Assembly: GCF_014873875.1 (NCBI RefSeq) | Contig: NZ_JADBEM010000001.1 | Coordinates: 744,001-808,000, forward strand | DNA length: 64,000 bases | Source of the DNA: Actinopolymorpha pittospori | GTDB taxonomy: Bacteria > Actinomycetota > Actinomycetes > Propionibacteriales > Actinopolymorphaceae | Reading direction: 5' to 3' | Part shown: positions 27,079 through 35,727 of the stretch, piece after piece | How positions within the stretch are numbered: position 1 is the first letter of the stretch | Layout: every line of letters starts with the position of its first letter | The notes under the pieces: model-generated | What the model was told of the DNA's origin: nothing | Seen by the model: only the letters and a program-made list of their open reading frames with translations | The model's database searches: none | Translations under genes and position numbers: made by a program

Positions 27079-27683
27079 CCTCAACTCCTTGTAAAGGGCT
27101 GTCCACGGGTTGGCCCGGGAACATGAAGAGTGCGTTCTGACCTGGGAAAAGAAGGTCTTTCGAGAGCTCACGTTCGGGTCACGGATAGGCGCGCCGGAGC
27201 CGTTGTGTAGTCGAGTGGCGGCGCTGGTTTTGGCCGTCTCCGCCCGAGGCGGAGCACGGGCGGAGGACGGGCGGAGGACGACAGGCGCAGGTGCGGCCGC
27301 GTCGGTGATGGCTGTCTTCCCCACACAATCGGTTCACATGGGGCTGCTTGGGCAGGGCGTAACGGTGTGGGTGGTGGTCCCAAGTGGTGAACGGTTCGGC
27401 CGGTCGGTCGTTTGACCCGCCAGGAGTGGTGTCGGGCGGGTTGAAGACGCGGGACAGGTTCGGTCACGGCCGGGGGCCCGGGTTTGGCTGCGGATTTCGG
27501 TCAGGGCGTCGACAAGTGCCTCGGAAGGGCGTTCCCGGGGGTGACGGCCGAGTGGTCGGGTGACCTGGCGGCGCACGATTCGGCGGCATTGATGCATGAT
27601 GTTCGTTCTAGGTCGTAGCCGGCGGCGTCGAGTAGCCGGGCAGAAGGCGTGGTGCGCCGGCAGTAGCCCCCACATCTGCGGTT

Positions 27684-27721
27684 CGGCCAGGTATGGCGAT
27701 CGTGAGCGCCATACCTGGCCG
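27684..27721. repeat. Perfect 15-bp inverted repeat with 8-nt loop
   Basis: Left arm CGGCCAGGTATGGCG and its exact complement are separated by ATCGTGAG. It lies 135 bp before the plus-strand methyltransferase. There is no U-run after it, so a simple terminator is not obvious. It could be an operator, an attenuator or a remnant of a mobile element end. Confidence 0.8.
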
Positions 27722-27855
27722 CTGCGACTCGGCATCCGGGCTGCCGTCGTCCAGGGGCCCTACTGGCATTGATGTCCGCAGTAGGATGCGGCTTATCTGT
27801 TCCGCCACTGCGTCGCCGTCGCCGGGGCCCGTTTCCCCGCAGGAGGAGCCACCGC

Positions 27856-29022
27856 GTGCGCGAAGACGTCCTACAAGTCGATCCGGCGGAAGTGGTCGCC
27901 GCAGCCTCGGCCGCAACCCGGCACTTCGGCGGAGTGCCGACCAGAACCGCCGCCGAGAGCCTCGTCGCGACGCTCGAGAAGGCGGCGCTGACTTCGATGC
28001 TGCGCGTACTGCAGCGTCACGGTGTGCTCGACGACCCGACGCGGACCTACCCGACAGCCAACGTGGTCGCGGCCGCCCGGGTCGCACAGCGCCACGTACC
28101 GCTGGTCGGCCGATGGCTGCGGGCACTCGCCGACGCAGGCTGGATCTCCCGCGAGGCCGACAGCTACGGGGGAACCCCACCCGTCGGGTCAGGTGCAGAG
28201 TCCGCTGCCTGGGACGCCGCTCACCGGCAGTGGATCGAGGGCGGTTTCGGAGGGCCAGCCTTCCTGACCTACCTGCGGCACAACGCCGAGTGTCTCGACG
28301 GTCTGCTGACCGGCGACATCGCGGCCGCCATGCTGCTGTTCCCCGAAGGGCGCACCGAACTCGCCGACGCCGTCTACCGTGATACGGCGACTGCCCGATT
28401 CCTCAACGAGACGATCGCCGGCGCCGTGTGCCGCTTGGGTGTCTCAGGAGCGCCCCGGGTGCTGGAAGTCGGCGCGGGCACCTGCGCTACGTCCGAGGTC
28501 GTGCTGACACGGGCCGCGAGCTGCGGTATTGGGCTGCGCTATACCGCCACCGACGTGTCCCGGTTCTTCCTGAGCACCGGCCGGGCCCGGTTGCCCGGCG
28601 CGCGGTTCGCCATGCTCGACTTCAACCGGTCGCCGATTGTGCAGGGATTCCCGCCCCGCTCGGCCGATATCATAGTGGCGGCCGGGGCACTCAACGCGGC
28701 CCGCGACGTCGACGCCGCCGTGCGCGGGCTGGCGCGGCTGCTCACCCCGGGCGGTTGGCTGCTGGTGAGCGAGCCCACCCGGGAACACGTGGAAATCCTG
28801 GCCTCGCAGGCATTCATGATGGATCCGCCCCTTGACGTGCGGGCGCGCACCGCCACAAGCTTCCTCGACTGCGCTCAGTGGGCCGCGGTGTTCGCCGGAG
28901 CCGGACTGGGCCTGCGCGCGACACTGCCCGCAGAGGACCATGCCCTCGCACCCCTAGGTCAGCGGCTGTTCCTCGTGCAGGCGCCGGACACCACAAAGTC
29001 AACTCCCGGGCCGGCGGCGTGA
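27856..29022 (+). CDS. Stand-alone homologue of the NRPS-embedded methyltransferase domain
   Basis: 388 residues. It aligns along its length with the methyltransferase insert of NRPS-1: SAM motif VLEVGAGTCATSEVVL against VLEVGAGTGATTEPVL, FTDVSKFFL against ATDVSRFFL, and EPTREHxxILASQAFMM in both. The N-terminal half (for example FLTYLRHNAECLDGLLTGD) matches the region before the SAM domain in NRPS-1. It has no adenylation or carrier part, so it acts in trans. GTG start 7 bp after AGGAGGAG. The glycine in the NRPS motif GAGTGA is a Cys here (GAGTCA). Inferred: methylates a carrier-bound or free thiazoline intermediate. Confidence 0.88.
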   Translation: MREDVLQVDPAEVVAAASAATRHFGGVPTRTAAESLVATLEKAALTSMLRVLQRHGVLDDPTRTYPTANVVAAARVAQRHVPLVGRWLRALADAGWISREADSYGGTPPVGSGAESAAWDAAHRQWIEGGFGGPAFLTYLRHNAECLDGLLTGDIAAAMLLFPEGRTELADAVYRDTATARFLNETIAGAVCRLGVSGAPRVLEVGAGTCATSEVVLTRAASCGIGLRYTATDVSRFFLSTGRARLPGARFAMLDFNRSPIVQGFPPRSADIIVAAGALNAARDVDAAVRGLARLLTPGGWLLVSEPTREHVEILASQAFMMDPPLDVRARTATSFLDCAQWAAVFAGAGLGLRATLPAEDHALAPLGQRLFLVQAPDTTKSTPGPAA

Positions 29023-29135
29023 ACCGACCGGATTCCGCGCCGGCGGGACGGCGCTACATTCCCCGTCATCACGCTCACATACGCACCCCAAATGCGATGG
29101 TTCCGCTCCCCATCCGCGCCGCCTGAGGAGACTAC

Positions 29136-31103
29136 GTGTCCGTTGAACTGACCGAAGCCCAGCGGCACACGCTTGCCGCCCTGGTGGACACCTTCGTCGC
29201 GGCTGTCCCGCCGCCACCCGGGATCGAGGACACCGACGGGTTCTGGGGTCGGAAGGGCACCGATGTCGGCGTCCACCACGCGGTGGAATTCGCTATCACC
29301 CAGACGCTCGCACCCGAGGCGGCCGCCGGCATCCTCCAGGTCCTCGACGCCTTCACCGGCGTCGGCCTGGCCGACGCCCCACCGGAGAACCTCGAACCCA
29401 CCGTCGCCGGCATGGCCGCCGCTGCGCCCGAGGCTGCCCCCGGCCTCGCCGCGCTGCGCGCCATGACGGTCAGCCTCGCCTACACCCTGGTCGACGATTC
29501 CGGCACCAACCCGTTCTGGAGCACCATCGGCTACCCGGCGCCGGGCACCGCGCCCCCACTACCGCACCAGATCCACCCGATCGCGCCGCCCTCCACCGGC
29601 GAGGTCTGCGCCGACGCGGTGGTGATCGGCTCCGGCGCCGGTGGCGCTGTGATCGCCGCCAGCCTGGCCGCCGCCGGCCGCTCCGTGGTGATCCTGGAAG
29701 CGGGCGGCTACTTCGACGGTGACAACGCGATCCAGCACGAGATCGAGGCCGGCCCCAATGTCTACTACCGCGGTGGCAATTTCAACACCACCGTGGAGGG
29801 CAACGTCAGCCTGTGGGCCGGCGCGACTCTCGGCGGCGGCACCACCGTCAACCTCGCCAACTGTGTCCGCCCGCCGGCCGCCCTGCGCGCCATCTGGGCC
29901 GAACGACACGGACTGTCCGATGTGGACGGTCCCGAGTTCGACGCTCACATCGACGCCGTGCTCGCACGTCTTGGTGCCAACGAGGAGGCGAGTGTCTACA
30001 ACGGACCGCACCGGAAAATGGTGGCCGGCGCGCAGGCCCTCGGCTGGAAGCACCGGCGCGCCCTGCTCAACCTGGACCCCAAGCTGATCGAGCCCGACCG
30101 CGGCTCGCTGCTCACCTACGGCGACCGCACGGGCGCCAAGCAGAGCACCGTCCGCACCTTCCTCCTCGACGCCGCCACGCACGGCGCTCAGACCTTCATC
30201 CGCACCCGCGCCGACCGGATCCTGGTCGAGGCCGGCCGCGCCACCGGCGTCTCCGCCACCACACTCCGCCCGGACGGAGCCCCGACCGCACTCACCGTGC
30301 GGGCCCCCACCGTGGTGGTCGCCTGCGGAGCGCTGGAGACCCCGGCCCTGCTCCTGCGCTCCGGCATCGGCGGCCCCGCCACCGGCAGGCACCTGCACCT
30401 GCACCCCGTGATCCTGGTCTCCGGGCACTACGCAGAGGCCCTTCAGCCGTGGACTGGCCCGCCGCAGGCCGCGCTGGTGGACGAGTTCGCCGCCGACCTC
30501 GACGCCGACCACACCGGCTTCCTTATCGAGACGGTCGCGTCCCAGGTCGGCGCCACCGCCAGCACCCTCCCCTGGGTCGACGCCGCCGACCACAAGGCCC
30601 GGATGGCGAAGATGCGCAACGTCGCGGCGCTGGTCGCGATCATCGGCGACAAGAACGAGGGCACCGTGAGGCTGGACGACAACGGACAGGCGGTGCACGG
30701 GTACCCACTCACCGACCAGGCCGACCGGGCCGCACTGTACCGGGCGCTTGAGATGGTGGCCAGGCTGCACGAGGCGGCCGGTGCGGAGGAGATGTACCCG
30801 CTCACCCCCGGCATACGGGCGCGGACCTGGCGGCGCGGCGACGACCTGGCCGACGTGCTCGCCGAATGGAAGACGATCCCGCTCGGGTTCGGAGGGCACG
30901 TCCTCAGTTCGGCGCACCAGATGGGCACCGCGCGGCTCGGCACCGACCCAGCCGACAGCGTGGCGAAACCCAGTGGGGAGTTGCACGACACCGCCGGGGT
31001 GTGGATCGGCGACACCAGCGCCTTCCCGTCGGCGCTCGGCGTCAACCCGATGATCACCTGCATGGCGCTGGCCCGTCGCATGGCCGGGTACATTCTCGGC
31101 TGA
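29136..31103 (+). CDS. GMC-family FAD oxidoreductase (alcohol oxidase/dehydrogenase-like)
   Basis: 655 residues. N-terminal about 150 residues are helical, as in long-chain alcohol oxidases. Then comes the FAD motif VVIGSGAGGAVIAASLAAAG, LWAGATLGGGTTVNLANCV, VVACGALETPALLLRSGIG, and the C-terminal HQMGTARLG with GDTSAFPSALGVNPMITCMA containing the His-Asn active-site pair. These enzymes oxidize alcohols to aldehydes. It follows the stand-alone methyltransferase by 113 bp. GTG start after GAGGAG. It could reverse or balance the carboxylic acid reductase step on a primary alcohol. A role in the siderophore pathway is inferred from proximity. Confidence 0.88.
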   Translation: MSVELTEAQRHTLAALVDTFVAAVPPPPGIEDTDGFWGRKGTDVGVHHAVEFAITQTLAPEAAAGILQVLDAFTGVGLADAPPENLEPTVAGMAAAAPEAAPGLAALRAMTVSLAYTLVDDSGTNPFWSTIGYPAPGTAPPLPHQIHPIAPPSTGEVCADAVVIGSGAGGAVIAASLAAAGRSVVILEAGGYFDGDNAIQHEIEAGPNVYYRGGNFNTTVEGNVSLWAGATLGGGTTVNLANCVRPPAALRAIWAERHGLSDVDGPEFDAHIDAVLARLGANEEASVYNGPHRKMVAGAQALGWKHRRALLNLDPKLIEPDRGSLLTYGDRTGAKQSTVRTFLLDAATHGAQTFIRTRADRILVEAGRATGVSATTLRPDGAPTALTVRAPTVVVACGALETPALLLRSGIGGPATGRHLHLHPVILVSGHYAEALQPWTGPPQAALVDEFAADLDADHTGFLIETVASQVGATASTLPWVDAADHKARMAKMRNVAALVAIIGDKNEGTVRLDDNGQAVHGYPLTDQADRAALYRALEMVARLHEAAGAEEMYPLTPGIRARTWRRGDDLADVLAEWKTIPLGFGGHVLSSAHQMGTARLGTDPADSVAKPSGELHDTAGVWIGDTSAFPSALGVNPMITCMALARRMAGYILG

Positions 31104-31978
31104 ATCGGACCCCTGCGGGATGGAGACCTACGACGCGGGGATCGATAGCCGCGGTTTGATGTGACTATGCGTGTCGGCTTGATGAACGCGCCCGCCGATC
31201 GCTCAATTCCCGGAGATGCTGCACGGCAGTCTGGAACTGCTCGCTCGTGAAGGGAAAGTGTCGTCGCGGACCATCCCCATTGGGTCGTCGGGGCTCCGGG
31301 GCAACCGATAGGTGCGGTGTCCGGCCACCGAAGAGGAGCTCGGTGACGGCATGAGCTCCCGCGGCAGAAGGTGCTGAGCCTGTGAGGAGGCACCATCGAC
31401 GAGTACGCCTTCAACGACGTCATCGTTGACCGAATCAGCGACGTGGTGAAGATGACCCCCGCCACTGGCTGTGAGGATGTGCCAAGTTCGGTGGATCTTC
31501 GGTGGCGGCACGGTGATCATCAGGCCACGCTTATGGTCTGATCATTGCAGGTGGTTCGGACAGTTTCGATGATCTCGCGATGTGATCGTGCAGCGTGGCG
31601 ATCGGCCGGGCTGAGCGCCAGACTGGTCGCCAAGCGCCGGCGTGCGGCGAGCTCTCGAGCGAGGTCACAGATCTGCCCAGCCGGAACGGCGCCTCGATAC
31701 GTCATGCGCCGCTGGTCGGAACTGAGGAGGAGCTCGATGCGTTGGTCCTGCACTTCGACAACGGCACGGCCCTGGCCAGCCAGGCGATCCTTCACCCGGC
31801 GCCTGCCCGCAAGCACACCTTGCGGGCCTCGGATCTCTACTGCGAGCTACCTCCGGCGGCATGTGGCCCGTCGAGGAGTTCCAGTCAACGACCGTTCCGG
31901 GGCGTCACGGCCGGGGGACATGGTGCGGCCGGCGACACTGCCAGATGCACTGAGGTTCCTCGCGTCGCTCACGACTCT
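31104..31978. other. No clear gene
   Basis: This stretch has only short, compositionally poor frames, such as a 98-codon minus frame at 31520-31816 that I do not recognise. It may contain eroded coding DNA, but no domain can be named. Confidence 0.4.
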
Positions 31979-32653
31979 TCACCTCGATTCCCCCGCTACC
32001 GCGACGACGTGATCGGGGTCGGTCTGAAACCAGACGACTTCGAAGCGATCCGAACCCGTCCGAGGGACCCGCCTCGGGGAGGGTACGTCGAGGTCGTCCA
32101 TGTCGAAGACGAAGTCCTTTGGCTCCGCGGCCACGAAGCCGGTTCCGATCGCCTTTGCGAGGGCTTCCTTTCCGGTCCATAGTTGGGCGAGGAGGCCGGG
32201 ATCCTCCGACGCGGAACGTTCAGAGGGATGCAGAAACACCTCCGCGACACCTCGCAGGGCGCCCGCATCGATACGTTCGACGTCAACACCGATCCGTGAC
32301 AATCCCCACGCGACTACGGCACGCCGAGCGGTGTGGCTGACAGAGAAGTCGAAGTCCACTGGACTGACCAGCTTCCCCGCTGCCGTACGACGCAGCGGCA
32401 CAGATGCAGGCGAAAGCCCCAGGCAAGTGCCCAACATCCGTCGCAACGCGCTTCGCGTGGCGATCCGCGCCAACCGAGTCGGTTCATGGCGGATCCGCGC
32501 GAACTCCGCGCGTTCGCCATCACTGAGCACCGCCTCGGTCGCCCCCCACCGGAGCGGATCGAAGATCCAGACCCGCACAAGATCCTTCTCCGGAGGGGGC
32601 GACGGCTCAGGCGTGCCGACCGCGCGATCCAAGGAGTCAAGAATGATCTTCAT
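31979..32653 (-). CDS. Sfp-type 4'-phosphopantetheinyl transferase
   Basis: 224 residues. Motifs FSVSHTARRAVVAW, GVDVERID and LWTGKEALAKAIG give the Mg/CoA site of the family. It converts apo carrier domains (ArCP, PCPs, and the CAR carrier domain) to their holo form. The ATG overlaps the stop of the upstream frame (ATGA), so it was translated with it. Its presence beside an NRPS locus supports a functional link, although the genes just upstream on this strand look damaged. Confidence 0.9.
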   Translation of the reverse strand: MKIILDSLDRAVGTPEPSPPPEKDLVRVWIFDPLRWGATEAVLSDGERAEFARIRHEPTRLARIATRSALRRMLGTCLGLSPASVPLRRTAAGKLVSPVDFDFSVSHTARRAVVAWGLSRIGVDVERIDAGALRGVAEVFLHPSERSASEDPGLLAQLWTGKEALAKAIGTGFVAAEPKDFVFDMDDLDVPSPRRVPRTGSDRFEVVWFQTDPDHVVAVAGESR

Positions 32654-32919
32654 GGATGTTCATGGCGTATCCGTGCGATCAGGCGATCGACGCCTGGTAG
32701 ATCGACTGGATGGAGGTGTCGAGCGATCGAACTCCGTGTCCTCTGCTGCGCCGTGAGCAGCAGGAACGATCGTGCTGGGTCGTTGGCACGACGCCCGGCC
32801 AGGTAGGTGGTCGCCATGTCGATCTCCTCGCGTACCGGGACGATCCGGGAGCGGATCACCTTGTCGAGCTCGCCGGCGCGGATCGCGCGCCGCCGATCCG
32901 GCCGCCCGCTCGTGCTCAC
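32650..32919 (-). CDS. Unrecognised small or truncated protein coupled to the PPTase
   Basis: 89 codons from a GTG. The stop codon forms ATGA with the PPTase start, a sign of real translation. Composition is Arg-rich, with SRIVPVREEIDMATTYLAGR as the best-ordered part. The open frame can be extended to 32991 with no better start, and an adjacent frame upstream (SELHHLEWRLVRATVAPREP) looks coding too, so this may be the C-terminal part of a frameshifted gene. I do not recognise the family. Confidence 0.45.
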   Translation of the reverse strand: MSTSGRPDRRRAIRAGELDKVIRSRIVPVREEIDMATTYLAGRRANDPARSFLLLTAQQRTRSSIARHLHPVDLPGVDRLIARIRHEHP

Positions 32920-33071
32920 GTGCTCCGTGATCGTGCGCGTCGACGGCGACTCGCCCCATCGCGACGGGCTCCCTGGGCGCGACCGTCGCCCTCACCAGCC
33001 GCCACTCGAGGTGGTGCAGTTCCGACTCCTTGTCGGCCGACACCGACGCGACACCGTCACTGATCCGGAGT

Positions 33072-33279
33072 TCACCCCCCGCAGGCCTGAAGGGCACGGC
33101 TCGGCCAGCCAATCCTCACGCCCCGGGTACTGCACGCCGAGCACGTTCACATCGTCGGCCAGGCCACAGGCCCAACTGAGGAAGCCGGCGGTGACGCCTG
33201 CGTGTGGCAGGAAGACCACCCGCGCGGCCGGCGTCTGTGTCACCTCCCGAGCCCGCAACCAGCCGCCTCCCACCATCAT
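33072..33279 (-). pseudogene. Type II thioesterase, N-terminal remnant
   Basis: Starts MMVGGGWLRAREVTQ behind GAGGGAGGG, then VVFLPHAGVTAGFLSWACGL and LGVQYPGREDWLAEP, the N-terminal third of an NRPS/PKS type II thioesterase. After this the frame loses similarity, and the GxSxG elbow and catalytic Asp/His are missing. A Fur/Zur-like box is placed correctly upstream. It once headed a metal-regulated transcript that also carried the PPTase. Confidence 0.7.
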
Positions 33280-33320
33280 CGCGTGCCCTCCCTCACCCAT
33301 GTGCGCCATCGAAGCGTTAT

Positions 33321-33335
33321 AGATAATGATTGTCA
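33321..33335 (-). promoter_or_regulatory. Fur/Zur-like box over a -35 element
   Basis: On the minus strand TGACAATCATTATCT matches 12 of 15 positions of the Streptomyces-type Zur palindrome TGAAAATCATTTTCA. It contains TTGACA together with the preceding T, so repressor binding would cover the -35 region. It is about 45 bp upstream of the thioesterase remnant start. This is the best of three such sites in the window. Confidence 0.6.
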
Positions 33336-33896
33336 ATCCAAGTAGGTCGGGAACTGGCAACCTGGGCGGACGTCATAACCGAGGTGACGATCGCAGGGGC
33401 GGAGGTCGTCCGGATCGGCTCGATGCATCAGCGACACGTCATCCCCATAGCCTCCAGGGAGCCATCCGGCCCAACTTGGTGCACCGTCACGCCATCGGGC
33501 TAGCTCATGTTCATATCGCCTGTGGCCACGGACTCCCATCGCTGCGTGCGCAGCTGAGTGGTGAATACGCGAGCCGCCGCCGACCATGAAGCTCCACCGG
33601 AACGTGTTCAGCCCCGCTTGCGATCACGCCAGCAAGCTTGGGGCCTACGCGATTCGTCGAGAAGGATCGAAGGTGCCGACCAAGCGCGGGATCCGCCCGT
33701 GCAGCATCTTCGGTCGCGAGCCCACGTAGCAGTCCGGTGTAGGCGGACAGGTGTCAACCCGACGTGGCCGATGCGAGCCGTCCACCCTCTCATCCCAGGT
33801 GGGAAGGTGCACGGTCTGGGTGCCGCCCCGCGCCGCGAATAGATATGTACGGAACTGCGGCCGATGTTCTTCGCGAGCATGGGCTCAATCGGCCCA
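33336..33896. other. No clear gene
   Basis: Only short unsupported frames on both strands. This marks the boundary between the siderophore block and the scarred accessory region. Confidence 0.4.
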
Positions 33897-34481
33897 CGGA
33901 TAGTGCCGTACTCGGGCGGCTGTTCCGTCCGGTCCCGGCCCGGTCGCCGTTGACCCTGGCCATGCAGACGTCGGACCCGCAGTGGCCGAGGAGTTGTTCG
34001 ACACGATGGCCGTCGCCGAGGGCCTGGTGATCAAACCGGCGAATAGTCCGTACGTCTCCGGTGCGCGGGTGTGGCTGAAGTACAAGTCGCGGCAGACCAC
34101 CGACGCCGTGATCAGCGGAGCCACCGGCAGCCTCCACCGGCCAGCGGCACTACTGCTCGGCCGGTACGCCTCCGACACGGGCCGACTCCACTACGCGGGC
34201 AGGACCGCTCACCTGACCGATGCTGAGGCTGCGGCGGTCGCGCCGCTGCTCCTCGCGGCGATCGGCGGGCACCCGTGGCCGGCGCAACTCGCCGCCAACT
34301 GGCGGTCGAAGCCGAGCGGCTACCACCAGGTGGCACCGCTGGTCGTGGTGGAGATCCGTGCCGAGATCGCGACCGACCAGGGCCGGAGGTGGCGACACGC
34401 CGTGCGGATGCTGCGGTCCGGGACATCGCGCCCAACGAGGTGCCTCTCGACCTGGACCTGGACCTGGACCTGGAGGCCTGA
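33897..34481 (+). pseudogene. ATP-dependent DNA ligase (LigC-like), C-terminal half, frameshifted
   Basis: Contains EGLVIKPANSPYVSGARVW, where the later nucleotidyl-transferase motif is seen, then DAVISGATGSLHRPAALLLGRY and an OB-fold tail as in LigC-type ligases. Reading frame changes are needed near 33979 (SDP to AVAEELFD) and near 34418 (to reach DIAPNEVPLDLDLDLDLEA and the stop). The catalytic lysine domain is absent. A shorter shard of the same C-terminus occurs near 53.8 kb. Confidence 0.7.
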
Positions 34482-34504
34482 TCCAGCGACGACGGGGATT
34501 CAAA

Positions 34505-34556
34505 CCGATGTAGCCCCCGCACTCCTGGTGGAAGGGTGGAAGGGGGGCTACACCGG
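34505..34556. terminator. Hairpin between converging genes
   Basis: Arms CCGATGTAGCCCCC and GGGGGCTACACCGG pair at 13 of 14 positions. It lies between the ligase remnant (plus) and the small Cys/His gene (minus), so it could terminate both. No U-tract is visible, which is common in high-GC actinomycetes. Confidence 0.55.
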
Positions 34557-34560
34557 CCAT

Positions 34561-34827
34561 TTACGGGCGGTGCGGGCGCCGCGCTGGGGGCACGTCCGGC
34601 GTTCGATGTGACGACGCCTCGCACCGCTTCTGGACCAACCTGACTAGCTGCCGCCATCCCGGTGGGAGCGCCGACAGGTCGGCCTCGTTGGGCGGACCGT
34701 CGTGAGTGATGTCGAACAGGCAAGCAGCAAGCGCGTGCCCGGGTTCCACCCAGTGACGGTGATACCCGGCCCGTTGGCACGCAGGGTCGTTGCAAAGCCG
34801 GCCATCACTCGGCGGGCCCGCAGACAT
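34561..34827 (-). CDS. Small conserved Cys/His protein, family unknown
   Basis: 88 residues behind a strong CAGGAGG site. The centre has C-x4-C followed by GYHRHWVEPGHALAACLFDI and LPPGWRQLVRLVQKRCE. A second, frameshifted relative at 54.4-54.6 kb keeps the same core (C-x3-C, GYHRHWVDPGHALVACLFDI), so the family is real and conserved in this part. The Cys/His spacing suggests a small zinc-binding fold. I do not recognise the family. In both places a DNA-ligase remnant lies upstream, which suggests they moved together. Confidence 0.7.
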   Translation of the reverse strand: MSAGPPSDGRLCNDPACQRAGYHRHWVEPGHALAACLFDITHDGPPNEADLSALPPGWRQLVRLVQKRCEASSHRTPDVPPARRPHRP

Positions 34828-35085
34828 TGATCCTCCTGTCGTCTACCGGCGACTGTAGGCACCGGCGAGCGGCGAGAGCGGGGGACGATCGTCCCGACCA
34901 GGCCAGGACTCACGTTGCCAAGCCCGGAAGCCACCTCGTGGTCGACGGACTGGGTCAAAGCCCGATGAACCGCACCACTTCCTGACCCTGACGCTCGAAC
35001 GAACCGCCGGCAAGCGCACGGAGGCCTCCACCTCCAGACACGCGGCACCCGCCCATAGAGGTCAGGGGCCGTGGTCATGCTTGCC

Positions 35086-35286
35086 TCAATCCGGCAGGAT
35101 GACGTGCCGGTAGGAGATGCCGCCAACCACCCTGGCGATGGTGCCCCGACTCACCCCGAACTCGGCCGCGAGCGCCCTCCGCAGCTCGGTCGACGCACGC
35201 CGCCGGATGGCGATCACCTGCTCGGCCGTGAGCTTTGCACGGGCGGTACGGAACTCCTCCATCTGGAGCCGGTTAAGGTCAGTCAC
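35086..35286 (-). CDS. Small helix-turn-helix protein
   Basis: 66 residues. KLTAEQVIAIRRRASTELRR then ALAAEFGVSRGTIARVVGG is a resolvase/XRE-like HTH with the usual SRGTIARV recognition helix, and the tail SYRHVI is common in short actinobacterial HTH proteins from phages and integrative elements. GTG start. Probably DNA-binding; the target is unknown. Confidence 0.6.
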   Translation of the reverse strand: MTDLNRLQMEEFRTARAKLTAEQVIAIRRRASTELRRALAAEFGVSRGTIARVVGGISYRHVILPD

Positions 35287-35652
35287 GGTGCCGAGGTACA
35301 GGTTGCCGAATGTTGATGCACCCCGCTGCGCCTCTCCCGCAGGTGTTGAGAACCACCAGGTCGCCCGGGTCCGTATGTGCGAGAACCCAGACGGCCCGGA
35401 TGGCAGTCATCGACTTCCCGTTGAGCGCCACGTGCGGGCGCCCCTACTACCCGCGGGAGGTCCAGGCACTCCCCGGTGGTCGCTTCCGCCGCGCGCTGGA
35501 GCACGCCGGGCACGCTGTTGCGCCGACGGACGCGCCCGCCCGCGAGCTCCTCGGCGTCCCGCACGCACTGCTTCCAGGTCTAGAGCGTCGCCGGAATGTG
35601 TGACAACTCAGAAGGTCGGACAGGCAAAGGGCCAGCTCAGCGGGTACCGTGC
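35287..35652. other. No clear gene
   Basis: Short open frames on both strands show no family features. Confidence 0.4.
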
Positions 35653-35690
35653 CCCCTGACCCGGCCGGGGTCATCGACCGGGGTCAGGGG
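35653..35690. terminator. GC-rich hairpin downstream of MFS gene
   Basis: CCCCTGACCC pairs perfectly with GGGTCAGGGG around an 18-nt loop. It lies 38 bp after the MFS stop on the minus strand and is a likely terminator of the WrbA-MFS transcript. Confidence 0.6.
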
Positions 35691-35727
35691 CGCGGCGAGC
35701 GAGCACGCCACGCCACGTCGTCTTCGG

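Larger units (their letters stand above)
26686..27683. other. Long divergent intergenic region with regulatory sites
   Basis: About 1 kb upstream of the ATPase operon and of the plus-strand methyltransferase. A 60-codon open frame (26695-26877, minus) ends 9 bp before the ATPase start and could be a leader or nothing. AT-richer DNA at about 27030-27100 holds the Fur/Zur-like and iron-box-like sites listed separately. No convincing gene is seen between 27100 and 27680. Confidence 0.5.

Noticed and set aside
29559..30986. 475-codon minus-strand frame
   Set aside because: Antisense of the GMC oxidoreductase; Gly/Val/Asp-rich shadow.
1..33000. Salicylate synthase, PchA/PchB or a radical-SAM methylase expected by analogy with pyochelin/watasemycin
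   Set aside because: No matching motifs found in the block; they may lie left of the window or be encoded elsewhere.
34505..34556. Folded region considered as a tRNA or small RNA
   Set aside because: A single stem with no cloverleaf, no T-loop consensus; better explained as a terminator.
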